From Rothia mucilaginosa (GTDB lineage Bacteria > Actinomycetota > Actinomycetes > Actinomycetales > Micrococcaceae): DNA of 64,000 nt. The notes beneath the pieces were generated by a model. That model searched no databases, had not been told where the DNA came from, and saw only the letters and a program-made list of their open reading frames with translations. Location: assembly GCF_901875305.1 (NCBI RefSeq), contig NZ_CABFLY010000005.1:1-64000 (forward strand). Direction: 5' to 3'. This document shows positions 45,139-53,858 of the stretch, piece by piece (the stretch's first letter is position 1; every line of letters begins with the position of its first letter). The position numbers and the translations under genes are program-made.

Positions 45139-46362
45139 ATGACTAAGCCCACTTCACAGTCCGAATCTGAGAAGTCTTCAGCGAAGGCTTCTGGCGAGTT
45201 CTCGGCCCGTCGCCGTAAGCGTGGATTGCGTAGCCACGAACGTCGCCTCACCCTGCGTTCCGTGAGTGCCGTGGCGACCTGCGCGTTGCTGGCCGGTGCG
45301 TTTGTTCTGCCCAGCTCGTATGTGAAGGAAGGGCCCGGCCCGCTTTTTGATGTGCTTGGCACCTATCAGGATCGTCCGGTGATTGAGGTGTCGGGCGCTC
45401 CCACGTATAAGACGTACGGCAAGCTCAACATGACCACGGTGTCGGTGTCGGGTGGCCCGTACACGGAGCTGTCCGGTGCGGAGGCTTTTTACGGGTGGCT
45501 GGCTTTTGACGGTAACCGTAGCCTTGTGGTGCCCACCGATGCCCTGTACCCGCACGTGAGCCATGAGACGGCCACGGCCGAGACCGGTGCGCAGATGGCC
45601 GATTCGCAGACACAGGCGAAGGTTGCGGCCATGCGGTACCTGAAGATGCAGGTGACTGAGAAGGTTCTGGTGAACACGACCGTGGAGGGTTCGCCCGCGG
45701 TGGGTGTGCTGGAGAGCGGCGACCGCCTCCTGAAGGTGGGGGATAAGCAGATTACTACTCTCAAGGACGTATCGCAGGCGGTGAACGCTTCGAATGGTTC
45801 GCCGATTCAGGTGACGGTTGAGCGTGACGGTCAGCAGCGTTCGGTGACGCTGAACCCGGTGCGTTCGGCTGAGGGTGACCGCTGGGTCGTGGGCATCAGC
45901 CTGAAGCAGAGTTATGACCTGCCGGCGCAGGTACAGTACAACCTGGACGGTGTGGGCGGCCCGAGCGCGGGCCTGATGCTGGCCCTCGGAACGCTGGATA
46001 AGCTGAGCGAGGGTAGCCTGCTGGCTGATGAGGATGCCGGCGGCGACCCGTACCGTAGCTATGTGTCGGGTACCGGCACGATTGATGCGAACGGTAAGGT
46101 GGGTGCGATTGGCGGCATTAAGTACAAGATTTTGGCAACGGGCCGCTACGGTGCGCGCTATTTCCTGGCCCCCAAGGAGAATTGCGATTCGGTCCTGAAG
46201 ATGCAGGAGCAGGACCCGTCGATGCTCAACTACTATCATGCCGGTCAGGTGAGTGGCACGATGGTGGTGATTCCGGTGTCGACGCTGGATGAGGCGGTAC
46301 AGGTCGTGAACGCCATTAAATCTGGTACTCCTGATGATTCACTACCGCGTTGCGGATCCTAA
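45139..46362 (+). CDS. YlbL-like membrane-anchored PDZ/Lon-domain (S16) protease
   Basis: 407 residues. Basic cytosolic N-terminus, one membrane segment (about 42-60), extracellular PDZ domain (about 165-260; GVLESGDRLLKVGDKQI) and a Lon-type proteolytic domain with the catalytic Ser276 (GVGGPSAGLML) and Lys328 or Lys330 (AIGGIKYKIL). This is the actinobacterial YlbL family, which degrades envelope or membrane proteins. A leaderless start is supported by the -10 box at 45126. Diverges from the DUF2342 gene. Confidence 0.87.
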   Translation: MTKPTSQSESEKSSAKASGEFSARRRKRGLRSHERRLTLRSVSAVATCALLAGAFVLPSSYVKEGPGPLFDVLGTYQDRPVIEVSGAPTYKTYGKLNMTTVSVSGGPYTELSGAEAFYGWLAFDGNRSLVVPTDALYPHVSHETATAETGAQMADSQTQAKVAAMRYLKMQVTEKVLVNTTVEGSPAVGVLESGDRLLKVGDKQITTLKDVSQAVNASNGSPIQVTVERDGQQRSVTLNPVRSAEGDRWVVGISLKQSYDLPAQVQYNLDGVGGPSAGLMLALGTLDKLSEGSLLADEDAGGDPYRSYVSGTGTIDANGKVGAIGGIKYKILATGRYGARYFLAPKENCDSVLKMQEQDPSMLNYYHAGQVSGTMVVIPVSTLDEAVQVVNAIKSGTPDDSLPRCGS

Positions 46363-46406
46363 TACTCAACCCTAACGAACGTGGGTGCTTCCTCTCGGGA
46401 GGCTTT

Positions 46407-46436
46407 AGGCCCCGGCTCACTTGAGTCGGGGCCTTT
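46407..46436 (+). terminator. terminator of the ylbL-like gene
   Basis: AGGCCCCGGCTC (46407-46418) / GAGTCGGGGCCT (46423-46434), loop ACTT, then TTTG. The single G-U pair forms in plus-strand RNA, consistent with this direction. Confidence 0.85.
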
Positions 46437-46592
46437 GATGTGCCCGGTTGCCGTCCAGCGACCGGTTGCGTGTGTGCGCATAGTGGGATAGCGGGGGGAG
46501 CGGCCTTCCCACTGACGTCATGTCAACGTTCGTTCCTCGAACCTCTGTAATACTTAACGTAAAGAACATTTTGGAATGATGAGCGAGGAATT

Positions 46593-49500
46593 GTGTCTGA
46601 GTCGACCGATAAGACCCCACGCCCACAGAAGAAGGATCGAGCAAAGAAGCGTCGTAGCCCTCTACTGATGACGATTGTGGTTGTTGCGGTTCTGATTGCC
46701 GCATTTGTGGGACTGTCCCAGGTGTATACGGACTGGCTGTGGTTTGATCAGCTGGGCTATAGCACCGTTTTTACCACCCAGATTCTTGTGAAGGCCGTGG
46801 TGTTTGTGGTGGCCGCCCTTGTGGTGGCTGTGCCGCTGTGGGCTTCCATGACCTACGCGGTTCGCCATGCGGATGTTCTGCCCGCCACGCGTGAGCAGAA
46901 TGCGAAGGATGAGGCTGGCCCGAACCAGAGCGTACCGACGAGTGCTTCGGACGCGACCGAGCAGATGCTTCGTGATGTGCTCGGCCAGCAGCGTGCCGAG
47001 GATAGCATGCGCCGTTACCACGAGAGCGTGGATAAGGTGCGTAAGCTCCTGCTGATTGCGGTTCCGCTGCTGCTGGGGCTGTTTATTGCTTCGGCAACGA
47101 TGTCGCAGTGGAGCACGGTTGCTCTTTTCTTCAACCAGCAGTCTTTCGGCAAGACCGACCCGGAGTTCGGCCTGGACTATGGCTTCTTCGTGTTTGTGCT
47201 GCCCTTCCTGCGTGTGGTGGTGTCGCTGGTGACTTCCGCTGTGGCGCTCGCCGCGGTGGCTGGCCTGTTCATGCACTATTTCTACGGCGGCATTAAGGTG
47301 CAGCCGGGTGGCGTGACTACGACTCACGCTTTCCGCCGCCATGCGGCCGTGCTTGCCGTCGTGTTTGTTTTGACTCGTGCGGTGAGTTTCTGGCTGGACC
47401 GTTACTCGTCCACCCAGCAGCAGGCCGGACGCTGGGCCGGTGCCATGTACACGGACGTGAACGCATCCATTCCCGTGAGCGCCATCTTGGCGGTTTCGGC
47501 GTTGCTGGTGTCGTTCATGTTCATTGCTGCCGCGGTGAAGAATCACTGGCGTCTGCCGCTGATTAGCACCGCAATGCTGGCGGTCGTATCGCTGGTGGCA
47601 GGTGGCCTGTACCCGTGGGTTGTGCAGCGTTTTCAGGTGGTTCCGAATGAGCAGGGTGCGCAGTCGCAGTTCATTCAGCGCAATATTGATGCGACCCGCT
47701 ACGCCTATGGCCTGGACAAGATTGAGACCACCCCGTACGACGCGACCATTGATACTCGCGCCGGTGCCCTGAGCTCTTCGAGCGCAACCATCGCGAATAT
47801 TCGTCTGTTGGATCCGAATGTGGTTTCCTCCGCCTTTGCGCAGATGCAGCAGTTCCGCCCATACTACCGCTTCGAGTCGCAGCTGTCGGTGGATCGCTAC
47901 ACCGTGGGTAACACTACGCAGGACACCGTACTGGCGGCCCGCGAGCTGAACCCCACGCAGACGAACGGTGATTCTTGGTACAACCGCCACGTGGTGTACA
48001 CCCACGGCTACGGCGTGATTGCCGCGTACGGTAACCAGGTGGATTCGGCGGGTAACCCCAAGTTCTTGCAGTCCGGCATTAAGGCGACCGGTACCCTGAG
48101 TGAGGATTACGAGCCGCGTATTTACTTTGGCATGAGCTCGCCGGAGTACTCGATTGTGGGCGGTAAGGGCGATACCCTGGAGCTGGACCGTCCGCTCTCT
48201 GCTGACGAGACGAAAGCCTCCGACGCGAAGTACACTTTCGCCGGTTATGGTGGTCCTCGCGTCGATTCTCTGCTGGCCCGCCTGTCCTATGCGATTAAGT
48301 TCCAGTCTTCCGACATTCTGCTCTCGGATGCGGTGCGTGACGGTTCACAGATTCTGTACGAACGTAACCCGCTGGATCGTGTGCGTAAGGTGGCCCCGTA
48401 CCTGACGGTGGATTCCAAACCGTACCCTGCGATTGTGAATAACCGCGTGCAGTGGATTGTGGACGCCTACACGACGAGCGACCAGTTCCCGTACGCGCAG
48501 GGCAGTTCGCAGGACTCTGCCACCGCGGCGGGGGCTCAGCGTTCGAAGTCGGTGAACTACATCCGCAACTCTGTGAAGGCCACCGTGGATGCCTATGACG
48601 GCTCGGTGACCCTGTACGCGTGGGATGAGGATGACCCGGTGCTCAAGGCTTGGCAGAGCGTTTTCCCGGGCACGGTGAAGAGCTACCACGAGATGAACGC
48701 TTCGCTCATGAGCCACGTGCGTTACCCGACCGATATGTTCAACATTCAGCGCAGCATGCTGAATAAGTATCACGTGACGAACGCTCACAGCTTCTACGCC
48801 GGTGATGACGTGTGGTCGATTCCGAATGACCCGACCAATGATCGGAACCAGCCGATTTCGCCGTACTACCTGTCCTTGCAGATGCCCGGGGATTCTCGCG
48901 CTCACTTCTCGTTGACGACGACGTTCATTCCGCAGCAGAGCGATTCGAACTCGCGTAACGTGATGTACGGCTTCTTGGCCGCTAACGGCGATGCCGGAAC
49001 CGGTAAGGACGGCGAGCGTAGCGCCGACTACGGCAAGCTGCGTCTGCTGGAGCTACCGCGTTCCTCGGTGGTTCCCGGCCCGGGCCAGGCTCAGAACATC
49101 TTCAACTCTGATGCTGAGGTGTCGAACCAGCTGAACCTGCTGCGCCGCGGTTCGTCTGAGGTTATTAACGGCAATATGCTGACTCTGCCGGTGGGCGGCG
49201 GCATGTTGTACGTTCAGCCGGTGTATGTGCAGTCCAGCGGTGATGCGAAGTACCCGCGTCTGCAGCGTGTGCTGGTGAGCTTCGGTGATAAGGTCGGCTT
49301 CGCTCCGACCCTGGAGGAGGCCCTGAACCAGGTGTTCGGGGGTTCTTCGGGTGCTAAGCTGGACGGCTCGGCCACGGCTTCGCCGGCTCCCTCAGCGAAC
49401 GCTACGCCGAGTGCTGGTTCTTCTTCGAGTTCCTCGTCGTCTTCGGGTTCGAATGATTCTGAGCTGAAGCAGGCTCTGAATGACGCTTCGAAGGCTATGA

Positions 49501-49715
49501 GCGATAGCGACGCCGCGATGAAGAAGGGCGACTGGGCCGCCTATGGTGAGGCCCAGAAGCGTCTGGAGGCGGCTGTGAAGAAGGCCCTGGCGGCCGAGGA
49601 AGTGCAGAGCAAGGGTTCGGCAACCCCGAACGCTTCGGCTTCTGCGGCTCCGAGTGCAACTGCTAGCGCTTCTGCGAGCGCTAAGCCCAGTGCCAGCGCT
49701 TCGGCTTCTCGTTAG
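46593..49715 (+). CDS. UPF0182 family membrane protein
   Basis: 1040 residues. Seven hydrophobic segments lie in the first 350 or so residues, followed by a large extracellular domain (YEPRIYFGMSSPEYSIVGG; SVNYIRNSVKATVDAYDG; FPGTVKSYHEMNASLMSHVRYP), all characteristic of UPF0182. The last 130 residues are low complexity: a poly-Ser tract, a Lys/Ala helix, and a Ser/Ala/Pro repeat end. Start GTG 46593 with GAGG four bases upstream. Function unknown; the family is conserved in actinobacteria and cyanobacteria next to ylbL-like genes. Confidence 0.88.
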   Translation: MSESTDKTPRPQKKDRAKKRRSPLLMTIVVVAVLIAAFVGLSQVYTDWLWFDQLGYSTVFTTQILVKAVVFVVAALVVAVPLWASMTYAVRHADVLPATREQNAKDEAGPNQSVPTSASDATEQMLRDVLGQQRAEDSMRRYHESVDKVRKLLLIAVPLLLGLFIASATMSQWSTVALFFNQQSFGKTDPEFGLDYGFFVFVLPFLRVVVSLVTSAVALAAVAGLFMHYFYGGIKVQPGGVTTTHAFRRHAAVLAVVFVLTRAVSFWLDRYSSTQQQAGRWAGAMYTDVNASIPVSAILAVSALLVSFMFIAAAVKNHWRLPLISTAMLAVVSLVAGGLYPWVVQRFQVVPNEQGAQSQFIQRNIDATRYAYGLDKIETTPYDATIDTRAGALSSSSATIANIRLLDPNVVSSAFAQMQQFRPYYRFESQLSVDRYTVGNTTQDTVLAARELNPTQTNGDSWYNRHVVYTHGYGVIAAYGNQVDSAGNPKFLQSGIKATGTLSEDYEPRIYFGMSSPEYSIVGGKGDTLELDRPLSADETKASDAKYTFAGYGGPRVDSLLARLSYAIKFQSSDILLSDAVRDGSQILYERNPLDRVRKVAPYLTVDSKPYPAIVNNRVQWIVDAYTTSDQFPYAQGSSQDSATAAGAQRSKSVNYIRNSVKATVDAYDGSVTLYAWDEDDPVLKAWQSVFPGTVKSYHEMNASLMSHVRYPTDMFNIQRSMLNKYHVTNAHSFYAGDDVWSIPNDPTNDRNQPISPYYLSLQMPGDSRAHFSLTTTFIPQQSDSNSRNVMYGFLAANGDAGTGKDGERSADYGKLRLLELPRSSVVPGPGQAQNIFNSDAEVSNQLNLLRRGSSEVINGNMLTLPVGGGMLYVQPVYVQSSGDAKYPRLQRVLVSFGDKVGFAPTLEEALNQVFGGSSGAKLDGSATASPAPSANATPSAGSSSSSSSSSGSNDSELKQALNDASKAMSDSDAAMKKGDWAAYGEAQKRLEAAVKKALAAEEVQSKGSATPNASASAAPSATASASASAKPSASASASR

Positions 49716-49874
49716 GGAACCTGAGTTGGCGGGGGAGTAGCGCCTACTAGGTGTGGAGCCTACTAGGTGCTTGGGCTTGCGGGGGCTGATGTTCTCGCTC
49801 TAAGCTCCGAGCCTGCGCCCGGTGTGGTTCACGCTGGGGTTATCTCTCGCTGTTTCTTCTGGCGTGTTCTATGG

Positions 49875-49912
49875 GAATGGGGCGGAAGCTGTATGCTTCC
49901 GCCCCATTCTTG
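49875..49912 (+). terminator. terminator of the UPF0182 gene
   Basis: Perfect 15-bp stem GAATGGGGCGGAAGC (49875-49889) / 49895-49909, loop TGTAT, followed by TTG. Confidence 0.85.
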
Positions 49913-49970
49913 TGCGTTCTGCTCCCACGAATCCTATTTTGTGTGCTTGGTTACAAATCATGCTTTTGGC

Positions 49971-49999
49971 TTGCGTGCTCCTCTGTGGGCCGGTATAGT
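49971..49999 (+). promoter_or_regulatory. promoter of the initiator tRNA gene
   Basis: -35 TTGCGT (49971-49976), 17-base spacer, -10 TATAGT (49994-49999). Transcription should start a few bases before the tRNA 5' end at 50012. Confidence 0.65.
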
Positions 50000-50011
50000 T
50001 GTATGAGTCGC

Positions 50012-50088
50012 CGCGGGGTGGAGCAGTTCGGTAGCTCGCCGGGCTCATAACCCGGAGGTCGCAGGTTCAAATCCTGTCCCCGCAACCA
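50012..50088 (+). tRNA. initiator tRNA-fMet (CAT)
   Basis: 77 bases with encoded CCA. Anticodon CAT at 50046-50048 in the loop CTCATAA. Marks of an initiator: the C1-A72 mismatch (CGCGGGG paired to CCCCGCA) and the three consecutive G-C pairs GGG/CCC in the anticodon stem. Its last 36 bases up to the first C of CCA (50051-50086) recur at 54433-54468, making this an integration site. Confidence 0.95.
50051..50086 (+). repeat. attL (36-base direct repeat, tRNA copy)
   Basis: Starts CCCGGAGGTCGCAGG and ends CCCCGCAAC. Identical to 54433-54468 over 36 of 36 bases. Covers the 3' half of the anticodon stem, the variable loop, the T arm and the acceptor 3' strand, the usual crossover segment for tyrosine recombinases. 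Confidence 0.8.
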
Positions 50089-50090
50089 GA

Positions 50091-50134
50091 AAAACCCGGT
50101 ATCTCAACGAAAAGTCGCTGAGATACCGGGTTTT
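50091..50134 (+). terminator. tRNA terminator carried by the element
   Basis: AAAACCCGGTATCTCA (50091-50106) pairs perfectly with 50119-50134 and ends in a T-rich tract (TTTTGTTTTG). Confidence 0.85.
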
Positions 50135-50321
50135 GTTTTGCCCTGACGAGACCGAATCCCTATGTTATTCCCTACCTTTCAGCCAAACTCAGGCCCGTCG
50201 TCGAGGTGGGGGGAGGGGGGACTATCACCCAACATCGAGGACTATCATCCAACGCCCCTTCGGGGCGTATGACTATCTTCGCTCGTGCATGATCTCGTGG
50301 GAGGGAGGTTGCAGAGGAGGA

Positions 50322-50608
50322 TTTTCACCGCCTAATCGGCGTTGATACCGGCTGTTTACCGCCTGAAAATGCAAAAGCGGTATAGCATTTTCCCTCGTAT
50401 CTCAACCGAATCCCAACCCTTTACCGCCTTCACCGCCTAAAACCGAAAACTTTTATATATACACACGCATATGTAGGAAGATGAACACTCGCGTGTACAC
50501 TTTTTAGAAATTAGGCGGTAGAGGCGGCAACACACCATGTTTTGACTGATATACCAACGTTTTCGATATACCGCTTAGCCTCAAACAGGCGGTAACTAAG
50601 CGGTGAAA
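50322..50608. repeat. mirrored array of ACCGCC / GGCGGT motifs around an AT-rich core
   Basis: Forward motifs ACCGCC at 50327, 50358, 50423, 50432 and (variant ACCGCT) 50570; reverse motifs GGCGGT or AGCGGT at 50376, 50514, 50523 (variant GGCGGC), 50588 and 50599. The inner doublets 50421-50440 and 50511-50530 are inverted repeats matching at 17 of 20 positions and flank a 70-base AT-rich core with TATATATA and the palindrome GTGTACAC (50493-50500). Resembles iterons of a plasmid-type origin or multiple operators. It ends 8 bases before the IS left end. Confidence 0.65.
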
Positions 50609-50615
50609 GAGTAGC

Positions 50616-52010
50616 GTCCCGCATAGTGGTGTAACCGTGGGTGGTCGGCCCGTTTGATATGGGTGCGGTCACCGTGTGATCCTTCGAGAAAGCTCTCTAC
50701 TTCTGACTCGAAACGATTTGGAGGCACAACGATGACCGCTCCTCATATTATCGACCCTGCTGGCCTGCTTGGCGAGGCGTTGTCCCAGGCATCCCCAGAT
50801 TTGATGCGTTCCCTGCTCCAGCACGTGATCAACGCGTTGCTCTCAGCGGACGCTGACACCGTGTGCGGGGCCCAGTGGGGCCAACAAGACCCGCAGCGCC
50901 AGGCCCAGCGCAATGGGTATCGCCACCGGCCCTTGGACACCAGGGTCGGCACCATTGACGTGGCGATCCCCAAGCTACGCTCAGGCACCTACTTTCCAGA
51001 GTGGTTGCTTCAACGCCGCAAACGCTCCGAAAACGCCTTGATCACAGTGGTCGCTGACTGCTACCTAGCAGGAGTGTCTACACGCCGCATGGACAAGCTC
51101 GTCAAAACCCTGGGGATCACAGGACTGTCCAAGTCCCAGGTCTCACGCATGGCAGCCGACCTGGACGAGCACGTGGATCAGTTCCGCAACCGGCCCCTCC
51201 ACGATGCCGGGCCTTTCACGTTCGTCGCCGCTGATGCGCTCACCATGAAAGTGCGCGAAGGAGGACGCGTCGTCTCGTGCGCGGTTCTGGTTGCCACCGG
51301 AGTCAACAATGACGGACACCGCGAAGTACTGGGGGTGCGCGTATCCACCAGCGAGACCGCTCCAGCCTGGAAGGAGTTCTTCTCTGACCTGGTCGCCCGA
51401 GGCCTGACCGGCGTGCGCCTGGTCACCAGTGACGCCCATCTGGGCCTGGTTGAAGCCATCGCCGCCAACCTGCCCGGAGCCACTTGGCAACGATGCCGCA
51501 CCCACTACGCCGCTAATCTCATGTCGGTCACCCCCAAAGCACTATGGCCCGCTGTCAAAGCGATGCTGCACTCGGTGTATGACCAGCCCGACGCGGCATC
51601 GGTCAACGCTCAATACGACCGGCTCTTGGACTACGTCCACGACAAGCTCCCCGCCGTGTGTGACCACCTCGATCAAGCCAGGGCAGACGTCCTCGCGTTC
51701 GCCTCCTTCCCAACCGGGGTATGGACCCAGATCTGGTCCAACAACCCCAATGAACGCCTCAACCGCGAAATCCGCCGACGCACCGACACCGTGGGAATCT
51801 TCCCCAACCGCCACGCAATCATCCGCCTCGTCGGAGCCGTCCTAGCCGAACAAAACGACGAATGGGCCGAAGGCCGACGCTACCTCAGCCTCGACATCCT
51901 CACCAAATCACGACTCACACCACAACCCACCCAACAGGAGGACACCCCACTCCAACTCAGCGCATAACCCAACCCGAAGGACACAAAACGATTACACCAC
52001 TCCACAGGAC
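50616..52010 (+). mobile_element. IS256-family insertion sequence
   Basis: About 1395 bases. Imperfect terminal inverted repeats: 50616-50638 (GTCCCGCATAGTGGTGTAA...) against the reverse complement of 51988-52010, with an exact 10-base core AGTGGTGTAA. One transposase gene between them. No 8-9 base target duplication is evident at these ends (AGAGTAGC left, TTGACCTG right), so either the ends are a few bases off or the flanks have recombined. Confidence 0.75.
50732..51967 (+). CDS. IS256-family (mutator type) transposase
   Basis: 411 residues, full length for the family. DDE residues by pattern: Asp in FVAADALTMKV, Asp in LVTSDAHLGLVEAI, and Glu in NNPNERLNREIRRRT. The helix-turn-helix-like GLSKSQVSRMAADLDE is also typical, as is QRNGYRHRPLDTRVGTIDVAIPKLR near the N-terminus. 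Ribosome site GGAGG before ATG 50732. The gene looks intact and the element may still be active in trans. Confidence 0.92.
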   Translation: MTAPHIIDPAGLLGEALSQASPDLMRSLLQHVINALLSADADTVCGAQWGQQDPQRQAQRNGYRHRPLDTRVGTIDVAIPKLRSGTYFPEWLLQRRKRSENALITVVADCYLAGVSTRRMDKLVKTLGITGLSKSQVSRMAADLDEHVDQFRNRPLHDAGPFTFVAADALTMKVREGGRVVSCAVLVATGVNNDGHREVLGVRVSTSETAPAWKEFFSDLVARGLTGVRLVTSDAHLGLVEAIAANLPGATWQRCRTHYAANLMSVTPKALWPAVKAMLHSVYDQPDAASVNAQYDRLLDYVHDKLPAVCDHLDQARADVLAFASFPTGVWTQIWSNNPNERLNREIRRRTDTVGIFPNRHAIIRLVGAVLAEQNDEWAEGRRYLSLDILTKSRLTPQPTQQEDTPLQLSA

Positions 52011-52039
52011 TTGACCTGAGCAAGAGCACGTTCTACAAT
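52011..52039 (+). promoter_or_regulatory. promoter of the protoglobin gene, abutting the IS end
   Basis: -35 TTGACC (52011-52016), exactly 17 bases, -10 TACAAT (52034-52039): the best sigma-70-like promoter in the window. The -35 starts at the first base outside the IS right repeat. Confidence 0.7.
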
Positions 52040-52065
52040 TGACGCATAAGTTCATGGAGGTTCGC

Positions 52066-52659
52066 ATGACCGCTTACGACCACTCGTCGGGGTACACCTA
52101 CGGTACCGATGCCGTCCCCACGTCTCCGCTCACACTCGAGGATCTACGCCAGATTGAGGCCGCCGCGCACGTCCAGCCCGGTGACGCAGAGCTGCTCGCG
52201 CGAGCAGAACCCATCCTGGCGCCGCATGCCATGGAAATGGTCGACACGTGGCGCGGGATTTTGGCTCAAAAGACCTACCTGGCAGCACATTCCGCGCATC
52301 CGGATGGACAGCCGAACCCCGAGTACGCGCAGGCGTCAAAGCCCCGATTCGCCCAGTGGATCATCGACATGTGCACGCGCGAGCGGGATCAGGCGTGGTT
52401 GGACTACCAGTACCTGATCGGAGCTCGACACATGACCGCGGCGAAGAACGCGGCGGATGGGGCGGACTCGACGCCATTCGTGCCTCTGCGCTACGTGCTC
52501 GCCTTCATCGCGCCGACTGTGGAGGTCGGGCACCGTCTCCTGGCGGAGGGCTTCGAGGGCGCAGAACTGGACGCTGTCCGTGACGCGTGGACTCGCGCTG
52601 TGACTGTCGCCGTGACAGTGTGGGCGTATGCCTACCGCGATCACCCCGAGCAATTCTGA
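52066..52659 (+). CDS. protoglobin-family heme protein
   Basis: 197 residues. Single-domain protoglobin/globin-sensor fold: AEPILAPHAMEMVDTWRGIL for the early helices, a WLDYQYLIGARHM segment with the presumed proximal heme ligand His122, and a final helix ending in TVWAYAYRDHP. Such proteins bind O2, CO or NO; no output domain is attached. ATG 52066 with GGAGG 6 bases upstream is preferred to the TTG at 52039, which overlaps the -10 box. A full terminator follows at once, so it is a self-contained cargo gene of the tRNA-bounded element. GC-rich, unlike the permeases to its right. Confidence 0.82.
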   Translation: MTAYDHSSGYTYGTDAVPTSPLTLEDLRQIEAAAHVQPGDAELLARAEPILAPHAMEMVDTWRGILAQKTYLAAHSAHPDGQPNPEYAQASKPRFAQWIIDMCTRERDQAWLDYQYLIGARHMTAAKNAADGADSTPFVPLRYVLAFIAPTVEVGHRLLAEGFEGAELDAVRDAWTRAVTVAVTVWAYAYRDHPEQF

Positions 52660-52740
52660 TCCGGCGCTCGCCACCTACGACTCCCCCATCGGCCGCCTCA
52701 CGCTTGATAGCGGTGTATTCGTCTTTCGCACTCTCTGACT

Positions 52741-52784
52741 GCTCTCCCTGGAAGCCTCAGTGGCTTCCAGGGAGAGCTTTCTTT
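52741..52784 (+). terminator. terminator of the protoglobin gene
   Basis: Perfect 16-bp stem GCTCTCCCTGGAAGCC (52741-52756) / 52762-52777, loop TCAGT, then TTTCTTTC. Confidence 0.9.
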
Positions 52785-52879
52785 CTGGGTTATAGGACAC
52801 TACGTGTTGCTGGTTGGGTGACTTTTCGGCTTTCTGGTGCGGGAAAGTCACTCTTTCAGTTGGTCGTGTTTGCCTCGTT

Positions 52880-53090
52880 CCTGTGAATACTGCATCGTGC
52901 TCTGTGTGTGGCTGCCCCATGATCCGTCACGGTAAGAAGTCAACAGGAGGTCCTTTGAAGATCGCGGTGGTAGAAGTCCGCTCATCATCAAGGACCTCGA
53001 CCTCTACCCACAACCCCCGACCAATACCTGGTCACCCACACTCAACTCGGAAGAGCCGGAAATAGCCTTCGTGATAGCGGAATAAAACGA
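52880..53090 (+). pseudogene. possible transposase fragment with a zinc-ribbon start
   Basis: A plus-strand frame reads CSVCGCPMIRHGKKSTG (about 52900-52950), the N-terminal zinc-ribbon type of several IS transposases, then becomes low complexity. Another frame from about 52980 to 53085 (ending EIAFVIAE, stop at 53085) looks like the tail of a real protein. This suggests a frameshifted or internally deleted scrap. I cannot name the family. The rest of 52785-53234 shows no gene. Confidence 0.35.
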
Positions 53091-53234
53091 AGGTGTGGAA
53101 CTTGCAAGGACCGATCTCAAACTGGGATTCGATAGAACAGTTTAGCAAACGCTGACTTCGCTTTGCCGTCACTTGGAAACCTATCCGTTGGAAGTGCAGC
53201 TATCCTCACATACGCTTTTCCAAGTGAAGTATAG

Positions 53235-53858
53235 CTATGCACGTTTCACCGACGTTAGTAAAAACCCCGAACTTATCGCAGCCAACAGAAACCCGGTAGA
53301 AAATATATAGGAGCCAAAGGTGGCGCCTTTTAAAATCCAAGTCGTGGGAACGACAGCAAACAAGATCGGTGAGTTCGCAAAATCACCTGTGCTAATCGGA
53401 AGACCTGCCACCACAAAAAAGATGATAACAATCCATGAAACTAATGAAGTAGTCCAAAGCCGAAGCGCAAAACAGGCCAGAGTTAGCACAACCGAAGAGA
53501 AAACAAGTACTAAAGCAGTATGACTCGACAGTCGCTCATTAACAAGCTCGCCAATGATAGAGACATAAAGCAGACTCAAACAAAGGTTAACTACTTGTGC
53601 GAGAAGCAGCGATTTAGCAATGAACCGGAGCAGAACTTTATCGTGAATACTAAACGAGACGTACGAGGCAGGGACCTTAGCATGCGACAAAGCTAGACCT
53701 GCCGTGGCAATTGGGAGCATGATGAGTAACGCGGATTGCGCTACGGCAATGGTATTTCCATAACGGAGAAACAGCAGCGGAAGAACTAGTGCACCGAGAT
53801 AAGCGATCGTGACCCAACGAATGATTGCAATTTGCTCGATAGAACACAAAGACTTCAT
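53235..53858 (-). CDS. membrane protein, probable ABC-2-type permease
   Basis: 207 residues with six evenly spaced hydrophobic segments (near 12-30, 38-55, 75-97, 112-132, 138-156 and 170-200), the plan of bacteriocin-immunity permeases of the LanE/LanG or BcrB type. No sequence signature proves the family. Ribosome site AAAGGAG before ATG 53858. It overlaps the upstream gene by 4 bases. No ABC ATPase gene is present in the window; it would be expected further upstream, beyond the att site. Codons are more AT-rich than the chromosome's average. Confidence 0.6.
   Translation of the reverse strand: MKSLCSIEQIAIIRWVTIAYLGALVLPLLFLRYGNTIAVAQSALLIMLPIATAGLALSHAKVPASYVSFSIHDKVLLRFIAKSLLLAQVVNLCLSLLYVSIIGELVNERLSSHTALVLVFSSVVLTLACFALRLWTTSLVSWIVIIFFVVAGLPISTGDFANSPILFAVVPTTWILKGATFGSYIFSTGFLLAAISSGFLLTSVKRA

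Noticed and set aside
50322..50608. CRISPR array
   Set aside because: The motifs are only 6-12 bases, occur in both orientations and have irregular spacing; no cas genes.
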